Assembly: GCF_012932445.1 (NCBI RefSeq)
Contig: NZ_JAAIIJ010000004.1
Coordinates: 38,746 to 102,745, forward strand
DNA from: Bifidobacterium panos
GTDB lineage: Bacteria > Actinomycetota > Actinomycetes > Actinomycetales > Bifidobacteriaceae
DNA length: 64,000 nt
Direction of reading: 5' to 3'
Part shown: one piece after another, positions 18,751-28,443 of the stretch
How the letters are laid out: each line of letters opens with the position of its first letter
How positions within the stretch are numbered: position 1 is the first letter of the stretch
Notes under the pieces: model-generated
Told to the model about the DNA's origin: nothing
Databases searched by the model: none
The model's input: only the letters and a program-made list of their open reading frames with translations
Program-made: the position numbers and the translations under genes

Positions 18751-19068
18751 GAAGATACCCAATTCTCTAGCTTTCAGAGACAGACCCAGGATACAGCGAT
18801 ATGGTTCTCAACTGCGGCATTCCAACCCATTTCGAAGAGTTTTAAAGCCTACGTTCCAAAACAGCCCTGGCGAGTATCTGACTTCGACCAATCCATGACA
18901 TGCCTTCGGCATAAGTCTTACCGCATAATAAGCGCGTGAAAATATGCCGCATGAATATGTCTTCGTGCGGAATGTCAAGTCGGATGGTAATCAAGCACCT
19001 ATTCGCATTTCGTCTTGATCCCGGATGTGGCTTGCAACTGCGAATAATGCAACAAGGAGTGCGTGGAA

Positions 19069-20355
19069 TCAGGAATGTCGTTCTCTCAATTTGCCCGTGT
19101 CCTTGGTGGGGATGGAAAAGAGGTTGAGTGGTTTTTCATCGTTGAAAGGAACAATGGCGACACGATCTTCTATCGATGTGGTAAGCTCTGCTTTTCCGGC
19201 AGCCTCGCAGAATTTCTCGATTTCATTTTTGCGACAAACCTTCATATCTTTGGTGAAAACATAGATAATCAGGCATACCTCCTTGTCCTTATTCATGCGC
19301 TCGCATATCTGCTTCCACCACCAGCTGTCACTTTTCCCTAGCGAAGTGCCGAAGATGACGAACAGATTTGTTTTGCCGAAATACCCTTTGTATCGTTGCG
19401 CATACTGGGCGTTTAGATCCTTCAGGAAAGGGGCATTGTTAGCATCCTCGCTGTAAATCAGTTCATCTTTATTAACGCCGAATAGCAATGAGCGTGGAAT
19501 GGTATATTCCCCGTGCGGGTGTACAACATCAAGAAAGGCGTATGAGGAGAAAACTAGGTCATCCCTGTGTCGGCGCCTTGAATAGCAGCACTTGGGATCA
19601 GCATCGAACCTAAAGAATGTATCAATGCCTTTTGTTGTGTTCGGGTTGCGGTTCATCTGAAGCGGGTCCAGATACAGATAGTTGTCGAAAAGAGGGGTGA
19701 AATTAAAATTCACCACTAAATAGTTCAGCACGGAATAATTGCCTTTAAAGCGCTCTTTGCACTCATCTTTCTCTGGAGAATAAAACGACTCAACGAAGGG
19801 GATGATATGGTTAAATTCGTCTTCGCTGAGGTCTCCGAGAAAGCGTGAAATCGAGACAATGGAGCGTCCGTGTCCGCCATTCCAACGATTTTCGGAGCCA
19901 TTGAGCTCATCAATCTTTTGACTGGCGAGATTGTCGAGATCAATTAGCAGATCATCGGTCACGATGAGCTGCAAAAAAGCGACGAATTGTTTGCGAATGT
20001 CAGTCAAATCCTCTGTCAGCTTATCGCATTCGTTTGGCCTATCCGCGGCAATTTTACCGATACCGATCTCGAAGTCGCACCAGTCGGTTTCCGTGGACGT
20101 TTGCTTTGCATCCTCTTCACGCTCCGACATCCAATTGTAAATAAGGTTGTCTTCGTTGAATCGCTTGAAACGCACTTCACGTTTCAGGAAGTCATAAAAG
20201 TCGGCATAACTAGTGTTCCATTTGCAAGCTGGTTGCAGGGCTTGGAGTATTCGGATGTCGAACCCGTTGCCCACCAGAAACATCACATTGTGATAGTTCT
20301 GTTTTGTAAATTGATGTAAGTCAGTATCGTTAAACGTCGGGTAAGTATACGGCAT
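19069..20355 (-). CDS. AbiH-family abortive phage infection protein
   Basis: A 428-residue protein with hallmarks of the AbiH family: an N-terminal FLVGNGFDIRI segment resembling a nucleotide-binding loop, NFNFTPLFDNYL, HPHGEY, LLFGVN and the late FGTSLGKSDSWWWKQI. AbiH from Lactococcus aborts phage infection by an unknown mechanism. The start has an AAAGGA site 4 bases upstream. Base composition is visibly more AT-rich than the flanking housekeeping genes, consistent with horizontal gain. It lies 319 bases upstream of the NUDIX-helicase operon on the same strand, so the three may be one defence island; a shared transcript is not certain. Confidence 0.82.
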   Translation of the reverse strand: MPYTYPTFNDTDLHQFTKQNYHNVMFLVGNGFDIRILQALQPACKWNTSYADFYDFLKREVRFKRFNEDNLIYNWMSEREEDAKQTSTETDWCDFEIGIGKIAADRPNECDKLTEDLTDIRKQFVAFLQLIVTDDLLIDLDNLASQKIDELNGSENRWNGGHGRSIVSISRFLGDLSEDEFNHIIPFVESFYSPEKDECKERFKGNYSVLNYLVVNFNFTPLFDNYLYLDPLQMNRNPNTTKGIDTFFRFDADPKCCYSRRRHRDDLVFSSYAFLDVVHPHGEYTIPRSLLFGVNKDELIYSEDANNAPFLKDLNAQYAQRYKGYFGKTNLFVIFGTSLGKSDSWWWKQICERMNKDKEVCLIIYVFTKDMKVCRKNEIEKFCEAAGKAELTTSIEDRVAIVPFNDEKPLNLFSIPTKDTGKLRERHS

Positions 20356-20712
20356 GATTTCCTTTGTGTTTGACGCAATGTCTCACTAACTTCCATGAAG
20401 ACATGCGTCATAATAGCTGTTTTCTCCCGCGATGCCAAATGATGGTTGTCTGGTCATTTTTGGACGTGATGGAGGCTTTCCTTGCATGCAAAGAGGTCTG
20501 TCATGGTTCGACACTCACATGGTTGTGGTCATCAGCATCCACGCCATGCGTGTAACAGAGAACCATGGAAGAAGGCCTAACGTACCACGTTTAATTCCTG
20601 TAAGCCTTCTTTGGTGCACTTTGTTCTTGTATGGGGGAGCGCTTCAAACGGTTCGAGAGGAAATTGCTTGAGGTCTATGTTGCCGGTTTCAAGGAAATGC
20701 TCTACCGGACAA
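20356..20712. other. Gene-poor gap downstream of the cupin gene
   Basis: No convincing gene, terminator or repeat is visible in these ~350 bases. The composition is less GC-rich, as in the neighbouring AbiH gene. An open frame of 34 codons at 20631-20735 on the plus strand (MGERFKRFERK...) ends inside the cupin gene and looks at most like a decayed gene end. The stretch probably includes the AbiH promoter. Confidence 0.4.
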
Positions 20713-21105
20713 TCATGCTTTGCGAGCGGGGGTGATCATGGTGAGCATCATCACGGAGGGCTCTTCGGCGTAGACGGTGTGCGGGATGCGGGTGGGGAAA
20801 TACACCAGCCCGCCCGGCGTCAGCTCGGTCGTTTTGCCGTTGCCCGTAATCGTGAGCCGGCCCTTGAGCGTCTGCACGAACACCGGCATCGCGGCGGTAT
20901 GCTCGCTCAGCTCCTGCCCCTTGTCGAAACTGAATAGCACCACATTGCCGCCTTCCTGGCTCATCACGGTGCGCGAGACGGTGGCATCAGGTTGAATGGA
21001 AATCAGCGAGTCGAGATCATCGATAACCCCGAGTTCCAGCGGCTCGGTTTCGGTTGTATTGGCCATATCGGCTGTATTATGCGTCGTTGCATCGCTCATG
21101 GTCAT
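20713..21105 (-). CDS. Cupin-domain protein
   Basis: A small single-domain cupin of about 130 residues. The core has QELSEHTAAMPVFVQTLKGRLTITGNG (motif 1) and LTPGGLVYFPTRIPHTVYA (motif 2), a pattern close to RmlC-like cupins that bind a metal through histidines. The first histidine motif is reduced, so metal binding is uncertain and the substrate unknown. The ATG at 21105 is chosen because an AAAGGAG site lies 5 bases upstream; a GTG two codons earlier and an ATG two codons later are alternatives. It follows the methyltransferase gene on the same strand by about 60 bases. Confidence 0.85.
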   Translation of the reverse strand: MTMSDATTHNTADMANTTETEPLELGVIDDLDSLISIQPDATVSRTVMSQEGGNVVLFSFDKGQELSEHTAAMPVFVQTLKGRLTITGNGKTTELTPGGLVYFPTRIPHTVYAEEPSVMMLTMITPARKA

Positions 21106-21166
21106 CTGCACTCCTTTAATTTTCTCGTTTAGTTTTCATTTCAATTATCTGCGGTTTTCGCGCCGC

Positions 21167-22054
21167 TTATCGTTTGCGCGCGATCAAAGAGACGCCGCAT
21201 AATTCATCAGCATACTTGTTAAACGTGCGTTTCATGGTGAGTACACGTTGCCGTACGCCTTTGTCGCGGACAATATTGCGTAGGATGCGCAGTGCACCGT
21301 TGATGCCCTCATCCGCAAGATTGCGCTGCATGTCGAGCAGTGCCATGGGAGCGGTGCCGGACCATACCACCTCGAACCCATGATGTTCCAGCAGCGTCTT
21401 CCATTCGGCGACGGTGAGCGGCCGCGCGTTCACCTTGATGGCACGAGCCAGATCCCTGCTGATTTCGGTTTTCTTGTCCTCAGGCAGTTCGTCGGGGCGC
21501 AACCCGAGCTCATGAATGGCGTACCGCCCGCCGGAACGCAACAGGCGCGCGGCCTCCGAAACGATCGCATCCTTGCCTCGCTCGGTCTGCATGGTGAGCA
21601 TGGCCTCGCAGACAACTACATCCGCACAAGCCCCCGCCAATCCGGTCGCGGCCGCATCGGCGTTGATGCATCGTCCTGACATCGAGGCCACCACTTTCTG
21701 AACGATGGCTTTGGCCTGCGGGTCGCGGTCCACGCCCACATATGATTTCGGCTGGGCCTTGACGATTTCCGCAGCCGTGCGCCCCAGCCCCGGCGCGAAC
21801 TCCACCACATCGCAGCCAGACAGCCGAGCATGTGCAAGCATCGACAGCGAGAGCTTCAATCCTCCCGGCCGCAGCACACGTTTGCCGATGCGGGCAAGCA
21901 GCCAGTGCCCGGGCAAATGTGCCGAGTCGCGCTCAGCCAGCGGCAAGTCGGCATTGGTGATGCGGGCGGTGTCATGGTCGCCATGGTCAGCGTGGTCGTC
22001 GTGGTCATAAGTTGTAGCGGTTGCGGTCGTGCGCGTGTCGTCACCAATTTTCAT
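21167..22054 (-). CDS. SAM-dependent methyltransferase
   Basis: A class I methyltransferase of about 295 residues. Motif I reads VVEFAPGLGRTA, followed by an acidic loop VGVDRDP and the post-motif segment ADVVVCEAMLTMQ; a later LRSGGRYAIHELGL matches motif III of small-molecule methyltransferases. The start at 22054 begins MKIGDD; the frame is open 30 codons further but that part looks non-coding. Residues about 12-30 are a His/Asp-rich string (YDHDDHADHGDHD) that could bind metal. The substrate is unknown. It lies just upstream of the cupin gene on the same strand, so they may be co-transcribed. Confidence 0.85.
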   Translation of the reverse strand: MKIGDDTRTTATATTYDHDDHADHGDHDTARITNADLPLAERDSAHLPGHWLLARIGKRVLRPGGLKLSLSMLAHARLSGCDVVEFAPGLGRTAAEIVKAQPKSYVGVDRDPQAKAIVQKVVASMSGRCINADAAATGLAGACADVVVCEAMLTMQTERGKDAIVSEAARLLRSGGRYAIHELGLRPDELPEDKKTEISRDLARAIKVNARPLTVAEWKTLLEHHGFEVVWSGTAPMALLDMQRNLADEGINGALRILRNIVRDKGVRQRVLTMKRTFNKYADELCGVSLIARKR

Positions 22055-22215
22055 GGTCGCCAACCATACCCACTTCACCCATGCCACGCCAGATCTTTCA
22101 AAAGTGACCTTATTCACATTCTCACTTGTGCCATGCCTGGCCATACGCGGATTATATTTTTCGAAACAGCTAACCTAGGAACTTTATTTAAGAACCTGGG
22201 AAGTAAATCTGGTAA

Positions 22216-22277
22216 CCTAGGAAGTAGCCTGGGAACTTGAGAAGTTGGGGGGCTGGGTTCCCAGGCTACTTCCTAGG
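22216..22277. repeat. 21-bp perfect inverted repeat
   Basis: CCTAGGAAGTAGCCTGGGAAC (22216-22236) is followed after 20 bases by its exact complement (22257-22277). Similar AACCTAGGAA and AACCTGGGAA pieces stand just upstream at about 22171-22205. No T tract follows, so it is not a standard terminator. It sits in the ~500-base non-coding gap between the methyltransferase start and tRNA-Ser, which otherwise shows no gene. Confidence 0.8.
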
Positions 22278-22528
22278 TCCGGGTCGGCAGCTCATTGCAG
22301 TATCTGGAAACCGCTATTGCTTCTGTTAGGCGTTAATCCGTGAACTCCTCACTGTACCAGCAATCTCCTTTCATGCTTCCTTACATGTCCAGGAAATCGT
22401 CCGGAGCCCCAACCCGATAAAACACCCGATATCCTAGCATGTTTTACGACGCTTCACGGCGCTTCAGACAAGAGCGGCCAGAAGGCAAAACCGCTGAAAA
22501 TCGTTGAAATACCGCCATTTTGAGCATG

Positions 22529-22561
22529 AAAAAAGGGATTTGCAAAATCCTGCAAATCCCT
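22529..22561 (-). terminator. Terminator of the tRNA-Ser gene
   Basis: On the minus strand, immediately after the tRNA, AGGGATTTGCA (22551-22561) pairs perfectly with 22534-22544 around a 6-base loop. It is followed by a run of T residues (A run at 22529-22534 on the plus strand). Confidence 0.88.
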
Positions 22562-22563
22562 GC

Positions 22564-22651
22564 TGGCGGAGGATACGAGATTCGAACTCGTGAGGCTGTT
22601 ACACCAACACGCTTTCCAAGCGTGCGCCATAGACCACTAGGCGAATCCTCC
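22564..22651 (-). tRNA. tRNA-Ser (anticodon GGA)
   Basis: Reading the minus strand gives a class II tRNA with acceptor GGAGGAT/ATCCTCC, a long variable arm, anticodon stem CACGC/GCGTG with loop TTGGAAA (anticodon GGA), and T-loop GTTCGAATC. The CCA end is encoded (22564-22566). A terminator hairpin follows directly. Confidence 0.97.
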
Positions 22652-22789
22652 ATGCGCAACCATGCCCCCGACTAAGCGGGCTCGGCACGCAACTTGACTA
22701 GAATACCGCAGGGCGTTGATTAATGGCCGCTCGGCGTGGCGCGCCGGTCTGAACCCACGCAGGTGGTTGCATTAGCGAGTCCTGTCGGT

Positions 22790-22817
22790 TTGGATTTGGG
22801 CTGGCATATAGGATAAT
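22790..22817 (+). promoter_or_regulatory. Candidate promoter for the membrane-protein gene
   Basis: A TTGGAT hexamer (22790-22795) and a GATAAT hexamer (22812-22817) are 16 bases apart, close to a housekeeping sigma-70-type promoter. They lie about 120 bases before the start of the polytopic membrane protein. Confidence 0.5.
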
Positions 22818-22935
22818 CAAGCAGTCGGCTGTTAAAGCCGTCGAATGCTGTCGCGGTCGCAGCCCGGCCTCGCCGTCCAACCCGCAGGCCAGCAGACCCG
22901 CAGCCCAGCCAACAATTCACGAAAGGTCAGCACAC

Positions 22936-25077
22936 ATGCAGCTCGCCACTTGGCTTGAAGTCGTGCCGATGATGCTGGTCATCGCCGCGGGTCTTTATGT
23001 ACCCGGTGCGCTGATCGTCGCAGTCGCTGGCGGCAAGAGCCCGCTGCGTGTCGCCGCGCTCGCGCCTGTGGCGTCGATGGCTGTTGCGGGTGTGGGCGGC
23101 ATTCTCGTCTATCAAGTTCATATTCGATGGGGTTGGGTTTGCTATCTGCTGTCCGCCCTGATTGTGCTGATGCTGATTGCGGCTGTTCGTTTTGCCATCG
23201 CGCGTCGTCGCGCCACAGCCGAAATCGCCGGTGCTGAAACCACCGGCACGAGCGAAACCATCAAAACCGATTCGGGCACCCATTCCAGTCCATCTAGGCG
23301 CCTCGCCACAAGTCGCAGCAACCCCAGCCAGCGCCGTCGCGACTGGAAACGCCTCGTCCCCGCGCTCGCGGGTGTCGTGATCGCCGCCGCGTCCGTCATC
23401 GTGCGCCTCGTGCACGCCATGCCATCACCCGACCAGATCACCCAGACCTACGACACCGTGTTCCACGACAACGTGGTGGCTCGCATCGTGCAAACAGGCG
23501 AAGCCTCGTCATTGCATGCCTTGCCGCCCATCCGCGACGTGTATCCCATCGCTTTCCAGCAGTTCGCCGCGCTCGGCAAAATGGCCATGCCCGCCGCCAC
23601 CGCGCCCGCCGCGATCACCTGCGCCTGGCTGGTGTTCGCCGCGCTGGTATGGCCCATCTCCATCCTGTTCCTGACGCGCGAGGTGTGCGGCGACAGGGTG
23701 CTGCCCAGCTTCCTTGCGCCCGTACTGGCCGTCTGCGTGGCGGGCGGGCCGTTCGTGTTGCTCGATTGGGGCACGCTGTATTCGATGTACGCCGGCCAGA
23801 CACTCCTTCCCGTGCTGCTCGCCCTGGCTTGGCGTTGGTGCCTGAAGGATTGGAACCGCGGCGCGCGAACCTGCGTGAGCGGCCTCGCATGGATCGCCGT
23901 TGCCGCCTTGGCCGTCTCGTTGGCGCATTTCCGCGTGATCATGACGTTCCTGCTCGTGGCCGTTCCGCTTGCGCTCGTCTGGCTGTGGGCCGTGGCTCAA
24001 ACCCTGAAACGCGCCAAGGGCGTGCGTGCCATGCGTCTTGTCGTGGTCGCTTTCGTCGCTGTGGTGCTGGTGGTGTTCGCCGCCGGCTGCGCGGTGTTCG
24101 CAAGGATGTATATTTTCGATTCGACCCGCCCGATTTCCGACCATCTCAACGGCGGCCCGGCTCAGCCCACCGAGAACATCCCCTCGGCCATCGCCCGTTT
24201 CCTCACCGGCACGCCGATTACCTCCGCCAACCAGCGACTCGTCACCGATTGGGTTGTCGTCGTTCTGCTGTTGGTTGCCGTCATCGGCATCATCACGCTT
24301 GCGCGCAACACTGCGAAACGTAACGGCTTGCTTCTGCTTGCGGGCTTCCTATTGCTTGGCTTGGTATTCGTCAGTTGCGCCGGCACGCACGCCGACTGGG
24401 CGAAAGTGCTGACGGCACTGTGGTACAAGGATCAACGCCGTCCGTTCTCCGCCTGGCCCATGATGGCGGTGCCGATCATCTGCCTTGGCTGGCAAATGCT
24501 CTGTGATGGCATCGGTGCTCGCGCCGCGAAACCGAGCATGAAACCAAGCGCAGCACTTGCTTCCCAAGCCGCCCGGCTTCTCGCCGCCGCGTTGGCTGTG
24601 CTGGTGTGCGCCGCCAGCCCCCAGATGGCCGGCATGATGGGCTCGGTGGCCAACGTCACCCGCTTCGCCGCGAACGGGCAGGACACCCCCATGCTGACAT
24701 CGGACGAATACCTGTTGCTCAAGCGTCTGAACAAAGACGTGCCCGCAGACGACGAGATCATCGCCGACCCGTGGAACGGCAGTGCGTTCTCGTTGGCTGT
24801 GGGCAACCGCACGCCCTATTACGCGCATCTGTCCATGGCGTGGGATCAGGATCATTTCTATCTGGCGAACAATTTGAAGAACATCGACACCGACCCGCAG
24901 GTGTGCCAGATTTTGAACCGCAACGATCTCAAATGGTATCTGTCGATGGGCGGGCCATATGTGAAAGGCGATCCGAACCAGAAGATGTTCGATGGGCTGA
25001 AGGTGGTCGAGGGTGCCATGCAAGAGGTCGACCGCCAAGGTGACGCCGCGCTGTATCGCATCACCGCGTGCGAATAG
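22936..25077 (+). CDS. Large polytopic membrane protein, DUF6541-like
   Basis: A 713-residue protein with about twelve hydrophobic segments, an early cytoplasmic loop rich in Ser/Thr/Arg (residues about 95-135) and an extracellular C-terminal part after residue 560. The layout resembles actinobacterial DUF6541 proteins and GT-C-type glycosyltransferases that use lipid-linked sugars: the segment PDQITQTYDTVFHDN after the third membrane span fits an acidic catalytic loop. The start follows GAAAGG. A GT2 glycosyltransferase begins 85 bases downstream, suggesting joint work on a cell-surface polysaccharide or glycolipid. The exact function is unknown. Confidence 0.78.
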   Translation: MQLATWLEVVPMMLVIAAGLYVPGALIVAVAGGKSPLRVAALAPVASMAVAGVGGILVYQVHIRWGWVCYLLSALIVLMLIAAVRFAIARRRATAEIAGAETTGTSETIKTDSGTHSSPSRRLATSRSNPSQRRRDWKRLVPALAGVVIAAASVIVRLVHAMPSPDQITQTYDTVFHDNVVARIVQTGEASSLHALPPIRDVYPIAFQQFAALGKMAMPAATAPAAITCAWLVFAALVWPISILFLTREVCGDRVLPSFLAPVLAVCVAGGPFVLLDWGTLYSMYAGQTLLPVLLALAWRWCLKDWNRGARTCVSGLAWIAVAALAVSLAHFRVIMTFLLVAVPLALVWLWAVAQTLKRAKGVRAMRLVVVAFVAVVLVVFAAGCAVFARMYIFDSTRPISDHLNGGPAQPTENIPSAIARFLTGTPITSANQRLVTDWVVVVLLLVAVIGIITLARNTAKRNGLLLLAGFLLLGLVFVSCAGTHADWAKVLTALWYKDQRRPFSAWPMMAVPIICLGWQMLCDGIGARAAKPSMKPSAALASQAARLLAAALAVLVCAASPQMAGMMGSVANVTRFAANGQDTPMLTSDEYLLLKRLNKDVPADDEIIADPWNGSAFSLAVGNRTPYYAHLSMAWDQDHFYLANNLKNIDTDPQVCQILNRNDLKWYLSMGGPYVKGDPNQKMFDGLKVVEGAMQEVDRQGDAALYRITACE

Positions 25078-25162
25078 TGGACAGTAAATAACGAACGGCA
25101 GATAGCGCAACAAGCCGCCCTTGTGCCAATGTGCGATGGATGCATAACCTGCAACAGGTAAG

Positions 25163-26260
25163 ATGAACCCTATGCAATACACAGTCACAGCCGTCGTGGT
25201 CTCCTACAACCGCGAAGCCCTACTGCGAGAATGCCTTGACGGCATCGCCACGCAAACCAGACCAGTCGACAACGTCGTCGTTGTCGACAACGCCAGCACA
25301 GATGGTTCGCGCGACGTGATTCGCGGCCATGAGCTGATCGCCGCGCATATGGCCGACGGCACCGCACATGTCGTTGAACTGAAGGAAAACACCGGTGGTG
25401 CCGGGGGATTCTGCGCAGGGATCGCCACAGCGCTCGCTGATTTCGACGCGGCGCACACCGCCGAGACGGATGTCGAAACGGCCGCGACTTCCCAATCGCG
25501 CCACTATCTGTGGCTGATGGACGACGACACCGTGCCCACATCCACCGCGCTCGAAGCGTTGCTCGCCGCCGTGGAACGCTGCGTGTACGAAAACCGCGCC
25601 ATGCCGGCCGCGCTCGGTTCCAAAGCGCTGTGGACGGACGGGCGCGAACATCTGATGAACAAGCCGCGCGTGCGTGCGCACATCATCAAAGGCGACAAAT
25701 ACCTCGATATGTCGAGCTTCACTGCTGACGCCGCGTCGGGTGAGGCGGCGAACCCCAGTGAGACCAGCGCTTATCAAGCCCGCTCGCTCTCGTTTGTCTC
25801 CTGTCTGCTCAACGCCGGCGCGATTGTCAATCTGGGCAGGTTGCCGCGTGCCGCCTATTTCCTGTGGAACGACGATTTCGAGTTCACCACCGCGTTGTTG
25901 CGTCGGGGCATCGGCTACTATGTGCCCGCCAGCGAAGTGGTGCACAAGACCAAGGTGTTCGGTTCGTCCGACGCCGATCCGGGCGTGAGATTCTATGAGG
26001 AGGTGCGCAACAAGATTTGGCTGTGGCGCTTCTCGCGGCAGAACTTCACCCCTGTGGAACAGTTCGAGCTTTTGCTCAAAACCGTTCGCCGCTGGTTGCT
26101 CACTTGGCATCGCGCGGAGGACCACAAGCTCATCGCCGATTGCCTCGAACGCGGCTGGCGTGACGGATGGCACACCGACCCCCAGCCCAACGCCGACATT
26201 TTCGTCAGCAACCCCGAAGTCGCTTCCGCTGTTTGCTTATGTGACGAACAGTGTGCTTGA
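25163..26260 (+). CDS. Glycosyltransferase family 2
   Basis: A 365-residue cytoplasmic GT2 (GT-A fold) enzyme. The nucleotide-sugar site is visible as VVVSYNREALLRECLDGI and VVVDNASTDGS, the metal-binding triad as LWLMDDDTVP, and an acceptor-side WNDDFEFTTALLRRG. The DDDT motif and WNDDFE layout resemble galactofuranosyl- and rhamnosyltransferases such as GlfT. ATGs at 25163 and 25172 are both possible; an AGG lies upstream of the first. It follows the polytopic membrane protein, with which it probably builds a surface glycan. Confidence 0.88.
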   Translation: MNPMQYTVTAVVVSYNREALLRECLDGIATQTRPVDNVVVVDNASTDGSRDVIRGHELIAAHMADGTAHVVELKENTGGAGGFCAGIATALADFDAAHTAETDVETAATSQSRHYLWLMDDDTVPTSTALEALLAAVERCVYENRAMPAALGSKALWTDGREHLMNKPRVRAHIIKGDKYLDMSSFTADAASGEAANPSETSAYQARSLSFVSCLLNAGAIVNLGRLPRAAYFLWNDDFEFTTALLRRGIGYYVPASEVVHKTKVFGSSDADPGVRFYEEVRNKIWLWRFSRQNFTPVEQFELLLKTVRRWLLTWHRAEDHKLIADCLERGWRDGWHTDPQPNADIFVSNPEVASAVCLCDEQCA

Positions 26261-26350
26261 GCCGCGCGCCCCGATTGTTGGACTGGGAAATTCAGACGGG
26301 CTGTCCGTCGCGATTGCAACAGGCAACGCCACCCTGACGAAACCAGACCA

Positions 26351-26462
26351 TCCCGTACGTTCCGCGGCATTCCGCCCCTTGCGGGGCGAGAATCCTCGGT
26401 TCCGCTACCATTTCGCTCGAAATGACGAAGAACGGGGCGCGCTCCGCTCAGGACGGCAAGGA
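26351..26462. repeat. Dispersed palindromic repeat, copy 2 (degenerate)
   Basis: CGCTCGAAATGAC (26414-26426) matches the core of the repeat at 5281-5458, here next to GC-rich imperfect palindromes (CCGCCCCTTGCGGGGCG). It fills the convergent gap between the glycosyltransferase and dapD. Confidence 0.6.
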
Positions 26463-26485
26463 AGGGCGCCCAGTGCGCTTTCGCT

Positions 26486-27508
26486 TTAGTTCTTGTGGAG
26501 CTTTTCGTTGAGTTCGATGCCGGTTTTACGATAGCGGGCTTCGATGCGGCCGTTGACCGAATTGCGGATGAACAGGATGTTGTCTTTGCCGCTCAGGTCC
26601 GCGCCCTTGACCACGTCCAACGCTTCGCCGGCGGTGGCCTTGGCCTTGTCCCAAATGGTGATCTTGGTGCCGGCCGTTACATAAAGACCCGCCTCCACCA
26701 CGCAGTTGTCGCCCAGCGAGATGCCGATGCCGGCGTTTGCGCCGAGCAGGGAATGCTCGCCGATGGAGTTCTTGAGCTTGCCACCGCCTGACAGAGTGCC
26801 CATAATCGAGGCGCCGCCGCCGATGTCGGAGCCATCGCCCACCACAACGCCCTGCGAGACGCGCCCCTCCACCATAGAGACGCCGAGCGTACCCGCGTTG
26901 AAATTGACGAAACCGGCATGCATCACCGTGGTGCCTTCGGCCAAGTGAGCGCCCAGTCGCACACGGTCGGCGTCACCGATGCGCACGCCGGAGGGCACGA
27001 CGTAATCGATCATGCGCGGGAACTTGTCGACCCCCAGCACGTTCACGGTGACGGCCGGCGCCGCGCAGGGCAGCCCCGCACCAGCAGCGGTGAGTGAACG
27101 CGCCGCGCGCAAGGCCGCGGCTTCCACATCAGCCTTGCGCCGGTTGAAATCCTCGACGGCGAACGGGCCGTAATTCGTCCACACCACATTGTTCAGCGCG
27201 CCGAAGATGCCATCGAGGTTCAACGTGTTCGGCTTGGCCAAGCGCATGCTCATCAGGTGCAGCTTCAGATAGGCGTCCGCCGCGTCCGCCACCGGCTCGT
27301 CAAGCTGGCTGACAGTGAACACCGGCACGCGCCTGACGCCGCGCGCGTCGGCCTCGTCGTGCGCCAACTCGGCAAAATCGTGATTCGGACGGCTGGCCTC
27401 GTCGGGCGCGGCACCCAAAGCCAACTGCGGGTACCACACGTCCAACGTGTTGCCGGCGGCATCCACGCTCGCCAAACCCCAGCCATAAGCGGTGCGTTCC
27501 TCAGTCAT
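26486..27508 (-). CDS. dapD: 2,3,4,5-tetrahydropyridine-2,6-dicarboxylate N-succinyltransferase
   Basis: A 340-residue protein of the actinobacterial DapD type. The N-terminal half (AYGWGLAS...) precedes a left-handed beta-helix built of hexapeptide repeats ([23 protein letters not shown], then [18 protein letters not shown]), where the acyl-CoA-dependent transferase site lies. It commits tetrahydrodipicolinate to meso-diaminopimelate or lysine through succinylated intermediates. dapF lies 9 kb away in this window. The ATG has no strong ribosome site but the N-terminus fits the family. Confidence 0.93.
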   Translation of the reverse strand: MTEERTAYGWGLASVDAAGNTLDVWYPQLALGAAPDEASRPNHDFAELAHDEADARGVRRVPVFTVSQLDEPVADAADAYLKLHLMSMRLAKPNTLNLDGIFGALNNVVWTNYGPFAVEDFNRRKADVEAAALRAARSLTAAGAGLPCAAPAVTVNVLGVDKFPRMIDYVVPSGVRIGDADRVRLGAHLAEGTTVMHAGFVNFNAGTLGVSMVEGRVSQGVVVGDGSDIGGGASIMGTLSGGGKLKNSIGEHSLLGANAGIGISLGDNCVVEAGLYVTAGTKITIWDKAKATAGEALDVVKGADLSGKDNILFIRNSVNGRIEARYRKTGIELNEKLHKN

Positions 27509-27598
27509 TGCTGCTCCTCAGATATCTCATGTATATATAAACAAATGCTCTTTCGCCACCATAGCGCGCGACTGGTATGAGCCAGGTGTCTTAAGAAG

Positions 27599-28246
27599 TC
27601 AAAACCGGGGGCGAATCAGGTTGTTGGACTCCAAAAAGCGCTGGATATCGCGCATTTCAGGCATGGCAATGGAGTGCGCCATGCCCGAATAAATATGCTC
27701 GCTCAACGTGCCGTGCGCCCGCCAGAACGCACTCATGGCTGACACTTCCTCGGCGGGGAAGATGGTGTCGAGTTCGCCGTGACCGTAGAACACAGGTGGT
27801 TGCGCATCGGCCAGCGTGCGGTCGCCGGGCATCGAGCCGGGCACCAGCCAGCCGGAGCAGCAGACGGCCGCCGCATAACGCGCGGGATTCAACCGCAGCA
27901 GATGCGCGGCCAGCAGTCCGCCCTGCGAGAAACCAAGCGTGATCACCGGGCGCGAGCCGTCGATGTTCGCCGCAATCCAGCGGTCAATCGCCCCAGCCGC
28001 CTCGTCCGCCTGCCGAGACAGCGACTCGCCTTTAGGCACGCCCTCATGCGCCCATTCGCCGAACCAGGTGTATCCCATGCCGTAGGGAATTGGCGCTTGC
28101 AACGAAGCATAATCAGCCGAGGCGCAACCGCAATAATTCAACAATTCCGGCAAATCCCGCTCGTCGGCTCCCCAACCGTGCAACAACACAAACACCGGCT
28201 CGTCGCCTGATGCGCCGAACCGCGTCAAAGCCTTCGTGATATCCAT
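27599..28246 (-). CDS. Alpha/beta hydrolase, phospholipase/carboxylesterase type
   Basis: A 215-residue serine hydrolase. The oxyanion segment is LLHGWGADERDL, the nucleophile elbow is GFSQGG, and the later GELDTIFP and GMAHSI supply the catalytic Asp and His. Size and motifs fit the Abhydrolase_2 family (YpfH, carboxylesterase). The open frame extends to 28360, but the ATG at 28246 starts just before the first beta strand and is preferred. The substrate is unknown; it stands alone between dapD and the amino acid importer. Confidence 0.87.
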   Translation of the reverse strand: MDITKALTRFGASGDEPVFVLLHGWGADERDLPELLNYCGCASADYASLQAPIPYGMGYTWFGEWAHEGVPKGESLSRQADEAAGAIDRWIAANIDGSRPVITLGFSQGGLLAAHLLRLNPARYAAAVCCSGWLVPGSMPGDRTLADAQPPVFYGHGELDTIFPAEEVSAMSAFWRAHGTLSEHIYSGMAHSIAMPEMRDIQRFLESNNLIRPRF

Positions 28247-28443
28247 GGTTTCCCAGTTTATAGCCCTCCCGCGAACCTCATGGGCGTCACAACCCAATGC
28301 GCTAGCATCCCATAACCAATCCCTATAGCCACGCCGCCTCACCGCACCTGCCGCCGCCATAAGATGGCACCAGTTATGTCCTGTTTGCTTATCGAAACAT
28401 TGAATCCGCTATGCTGAAGCAGACCGCGCGGGAAAGGAGCGTC

